From: Rhineura floridana
Taxonomy: Eukaryota; Chordata; Lepidosauria; Squamata; Rhineuridae
Direction of reading: 5' to 3'
DNA: 64,000 nucleotides
Assembly: GCF_030035675.1 (NCBI RefSeq)
Contig: NC_084493.1
Location: 20,561,822-20,625,821 of the forward strand
Made by a program: the position numbers and the translations under genes. Shown here one piece after another: positions 60,701-64,000 of this stretch (within the stretch, counting starts at the first letter, position 1; each line of letters begins with the position of its first letter). The notes under the pieces are model-generated. The model ran no database searches and was not told the origin of the DNA. It saw nothing but the letters and a program-made list of their open reading frames with translations.

Positions 60701-63662
60701 AAACATGTCAATTTATCCATTTCTACTAAGTCCATTAATTTCAATAGCCATTCTTCCATTGTTGGTGTTGATTCCATTTTCCACTTTTGTGCATATAATA
60801 ATCTTGCTGCCGTAATCATATACAATATTATTCTTCCATATTTCTTTTCTATTTGTTTATCCATAAAACCCAATAAAAAAAATTCTGGTTTTGACTGAAT
60901 ATTTATCTTTAGAATTTTTTGCATCTTCCTACCTATCTGTGCCCAAAATGATTTTGCCTTTTTACACAACCACCACATATGATAAAATGATCCTTCTTGT
61001 TGTTTACATTTCCAACAAACATTAGAAACATTACTATACATTTTTGACAACTTTTCTGGAGTCATGTACCAACGGTACATCATTTTATAAAAATTTTCTT
61101 TAAGATTATAAATCAGTTTGGCTTTTCCAAGGTCTGTATAAGCTATCTGATGCTCCCTTCTCCAACTTGTACACATGCACAGTGGAGACTGTGGCTAATC
61201 CCAGCTCCCTGGCACTTGTACGTGCAAGACAGATGAGATGGTATACATATATTTGTTGCACACATGCTCACAAAAGTTTTTACATGTACACATAAACATC
61301 AAGGTACAAAGTCATGAGTCCCTTTTTATTCCACATATAAAGTGTGGAGGTGGGGACCTATCCTTTACATCACAGATGGGTCACCTGTGCCTCTGCAGAT
61401 ATTGTTGGTCTACAAGTCCCAATATCCCTGATCAATGGCCATACTGGCCAGGACTAAAGGGAAGTGCAGTCCCACAACATCCGGAAGCCCCCAGGGTCAC
61501 CATCCCTTGTCTTCTCCCAGCTTTGCTCACTTCCAGCATGTGGTTGAAACTGCTTAAAGCAGATGCCCAGTTACACCTAGTCTGACCCTTAGTTCTCCAT
61601 CAGCCACCCCTGGACTAACTCTAAACCCTTACTCGTGCCTTCCTTCCTATCGAATTTTTCCAATGACCCTCATGTAGTCTCCCCATTCCTCCAAAAACCA
61701 CTTAGTTCAACCTTCAAAATTCTCTAAAAGCATCCAGCCAACTCCAAACAAGGTATGGATGTAAATTAAGAACTGCATTGCTGGATCAAGATTAGGAGCC
61801 CATCAGGCCCAACATTCAGTCTGCACGACGGCGGTCTGGATGCCATTGGGTGTCTGCAAAGAAGAAGACTTGAAGGCACTGCCATCACTCATCTGCCTTC
61901 CCAGGAACACTACTTCACTTTTTAGGTTTGCTTTATTTAGCTGCCACAGCTCCTAGCCTTGTCAGAACTATCCCGTCATGATTTTGTCTAATCCTTTTTG
62001 AAATGCCAACAGAACTAGTGGCCACCATTACATTTTCTGATAATTCTATTCCTTGAGCATTGCTTACGAGTACCACTTTGTTTATCCTGGACTGACCAGT
62101 TTCTCCCTGTATGACCCCAGTTCTGGTTTCAAGACACTCCACAGCACTGGTAGTTAACTTCACCCTCTGGTTGTTCATGTCCCTTTTACCTTCCGAGGCT
62201 CTACCATGTCCTTGCTGATACGCAGCCATTTTAAACAGAGGCATGCCACCTCCTTCCTGCTCACGTTATTTGTCCTTTTCACTGCTACAGTTCCTTTGGC
62301 CGAAGTTTAGATTTTTTTACTAAAGCCCATTGACTCTCTTAGGTTATCATCGTGGGGAGTCGTTTTGGCAGTGCATACTGTTTTCCAAGGCTATGTGACA
62401 CCTATTGCCCATTAGACAAACAAAGGCACAGTGGCCAACCAGTTGGTATATAGGTCAGGAGAAGTTCATGCCTTGGCAGCAGTGGCTTGCATCTATCAAT
62501 AGCAGCAAACCCTGATATATTCTACCTCCACTGTCAGAGGTAGTATGCCTCTGAATACCAGCTGCTGGAAGGAGACAGTGCTCTTGTGCTTAGGTTGGCC
62601 ACTGGGATGCGGGACTAGATGGGCCACTAGCCTGATGCAGCAGAGCTCTGGTTATCGGATGGCCAGGCAAGAAAGCATATTACAAAAGGCTACAGCTTGG
62701 CTAGCCCAGCCACTTACACCAATGGGGAAGGAGAAGAAAAGACCTATCAGGTGTAAGTGCTCCTCTCACCTCCGAGATCTCCTCTTTGGCTTGCTGGAGT
62801 TTGTCTGGTTTGTTGGCCCACAGGAGCCTAGCCTCCGCTTCTCGTTTCTTTTGCAACATGATCTGGGCGTCCTGCCAACGCTGCCAGGTCTTCATTCGCT
62901 GGTCAAAGGCACCCTGTTGGTAGGGAAGGGCACACCTTCAGAAGCAGTTTCTTCTCCACCAGGTAATATTACACACAGCTAATGATATATCAGAGCAGCA
63001 ACAACATGAAATGCAGAGGTTGAGGACAGTGGGATGGTGGGGCCAGACTTGGGTGTTCTACAGCCATCAGCTGCTTGTAGGTGATGCCAGAACAGCATAT
63101 GTGCGCACATACACACACACACACACACAATTTAATGCTTTTCTGGAATATGACTGAAGGGATCACAGGAATGGTTAGAGAAAATAGAAAGTGCCCTTGC
63201 TTAAAGATTGGCAAGCCAAACAGCCCAGTCAAGAGCAGATCCTGGTTTGTGCAGAGAACCACACACTGGGGTTTACTGAGATCACAAGACTTATTCACAT
63301 GTCAGGACACTGGACCTGAAAGCATTCAGGATGCAGCAGGCCAACAGGATCTCATGCTCATGACTGGATACCAGGAACACAGGCTGAACGTGTTAACATC
63401 TTTAACAGCCGTATGGGCCTCTTGTTTACCCAAGTTTCTTGCCAGGGCATTCTTACCCTTACAACAGAAAGAAGGCGAATGTAGTCACTCAGGAGCTCAG
63501 CCAGCAGGAAGAAGTCATTGTTGGCCTGTTCCTGATGCAGCTGTTCAATCTTCTCTTCCACCTCAGCCAGCTGGGAGAGTGCCCGGGACAGGGCGGAGTT
63601 GTCCTCTGAACTCCCCAGCATGGCTAAACTCTTTGCAAATTGACCTGTATTCAGCGACAGTT
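57775..63662 (-). CDS. SNX1: Sorting nexin-1, last five coding exons (BAR domain)
   Basis: SNX1 is a PX-BAR protein of the SNX-BAR/retromer coat that tubulates endosomes for retrieval to the trans-Golgi. Exons in transcript order are 63662-63457, 62913-62770, 59675-59595, 58409-58338 and 57825-57775 (stop TAA 57777-57775). All are GT-AG with matching phases. Key strings are [95 protein letters not shown] and [12 protein letters not shown]. These form the second and third BAR helices and the conserved C-terminus. The PX domain and first BAR helix lie beyond the right edge. Small substitutions against human (for example [13 protein letters not shown] for YSQQQLAKYWEAF) look like ordinary divergence. 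The frame is open throughout. Confidence 0.96.
59245..59436 (+). mobile_element. tRNA-derived SINE (GCCATAGCTCAG type)
   Basis: AGCCTTAGCTCAGTGGGAGA head, GGTTCAATCCCTGGCATCTC, and end CACTCAGTATACAGCAGCTT. SNX1 intron, between exons 59595-59675 and 58338-58409 in the opposite direction to the gene. Confidence 0.78.
60390..61108 (-). mobile_element. Young 5'-truncated L1 LINE with 19-bp TSD
   Basis: Exact duplications of TAAATCAGTTTGGCTTTTC lie at 60371-60389 and 61109-61127. The poly(T) run directly after the left copy is the reversed poly(A) tail. On the - strand an uninterrupted frame runs from the 5' end to a stop at 60595. It encodes the L1 ORF2 C-terminus: [19 protein letters not shown], then the zinc-knuckle-like [18 protein letters not shown], then AKSFWAQI. 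Lies in an SNX1 intron, antisense-neutral because both are on the - strand. Confidence 0.92.
61376..61492. repeat. Palindromic MITE, family B
   Basis: GGTCACCTGTGCCTCTGCAG and CAACATCCGGAAGCCCCCAG arms with CTACAAGTCCCAATATCCCT inside. Confidence 0.5.
61772..62660 (+). repeat. Two copies of the GGCCCATCTAGTCC-type dispersed repeat
   Basis: About 61772-61920 (GCTGGATCAAGATTAGGAGC, CATCAGGCCCAACATTCAGT) and 62540-62660 (CCAGCTGCTGGAAGGAGAC, CTAGATGGGCCACTAGCCTG). Sequence between them is not assigned. Confidence 0.4.
63105..63129. repeat. (CA)n microsatellite
   Basis: A perfect CA run in the SNX1 intron between exons 63457-63662 and 62770-62913. Confidence 0.9.
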
Positions 63663-64000
63663 CTGGCGGGCGGAATGGAGAGCATTCAGTGCAGCAGGAA
63701 ACCATGTGAAGGGAGAGTATTGTGGGCTGCAGGTAGTGGTGGTGGGAAGGATCATAAGGAGAGACTAGTGGAACCCACCACACAATACCTTCCTGGTAGC
63801 TACTCTTATGATCAGTTTTACTTGAACATGTGAATGCTTGGGAAATTTGAAAAGAGGTAAAGCACAGCAACAGACAGCACCAGAATGGAATAGTTGACAA
63901 ACTAAGCTACTCAAGAGCCGCTGCTGGAAGTGCAGCAGTTCAGACAGGCCTGCTTAACATAATTCAACCCCTTGCTAGCTGTACTACCTACACAATCCAC

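Noticed and set aside
63664-63900. Upstream extension of the SNX1 exon frame (MSTIPFWCC...)
   Set aside because: A good AG acceptor at 63663-63664 precedes the conserved exon, and the extension has no SNX1 similarity. It is intron sequence.

Overview
This window looks like nuclear DNA of a squamate reptile, probably a lizard. It carries four multi-exon vertebrate genes embedded in dense repeats. The repeats include a BovB-type LINE and SINEs with BovB-like 3' ends, L1 and L2/CR1-type LINE pieces, many short palindromic hAT-type DNA transposons with 8-bp target duplications, a Harbinger-type MITE, and a few solo LTR fossils. There is no sign of bacterial operons, CRISPR or plasmid features.

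Layout: (1) 1-25.4 kb is the 3' half of a ceramide synthase on the + strand, closest to CERS3. Its last intron is 16.6 kb long and full of transposons. (2) 25.4-31.8 kb is intergenic, with nested SINEs and hAT elements and one LTR fossil. (3) 31.8-42.1 kb is a complete five-exon PPIB gene (cyclophilin B) on the + strand, with a CpG-rich, CCAAT-box promoter. (4) 42.1-45.6 kb is the tail-to-tail spacer, containing a palindrome-within-a-palindrome transposon. (5) 45.6-55.5 kb is a complete five-exon SNX22 gene on the - strand (PX-domain sorting nexin) with a CpG-rich 5' end. (6) 57.4-64.0 kb holds the last five coding exons of SNX1 on the - strand (BAR domain). Its upstream exons lie beyond the right edge.

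The PPIB-SNX22-SNX1 order and orientation match the human 15q22 block in mirror image. CERS3 next to PPIB does not match human, where CERS3 is at 15q26 and CSNK1G1 flanks PPIB. The genes do not form a pathway. CERS3 makes ceramides in the ER membrane, PPIB is an ER-lumen prolyl isomerase, SNX1 is a retromer-linked endosomal coat protein and SNX22 binds phosphoinositide through its PX domain.

I found no gene family new to science. The most unusual signals are transposon architectures: a nested foldback element with a perfect 8-bp duplication, a YY1-motif-bearing palindrome inside SNX22, a CpG-rich Harbinger MITE, and several datable element-in-element insertions. In the host genes, the GC-AG intron and the diverged specificity loop of the ceramide synthase stand out.
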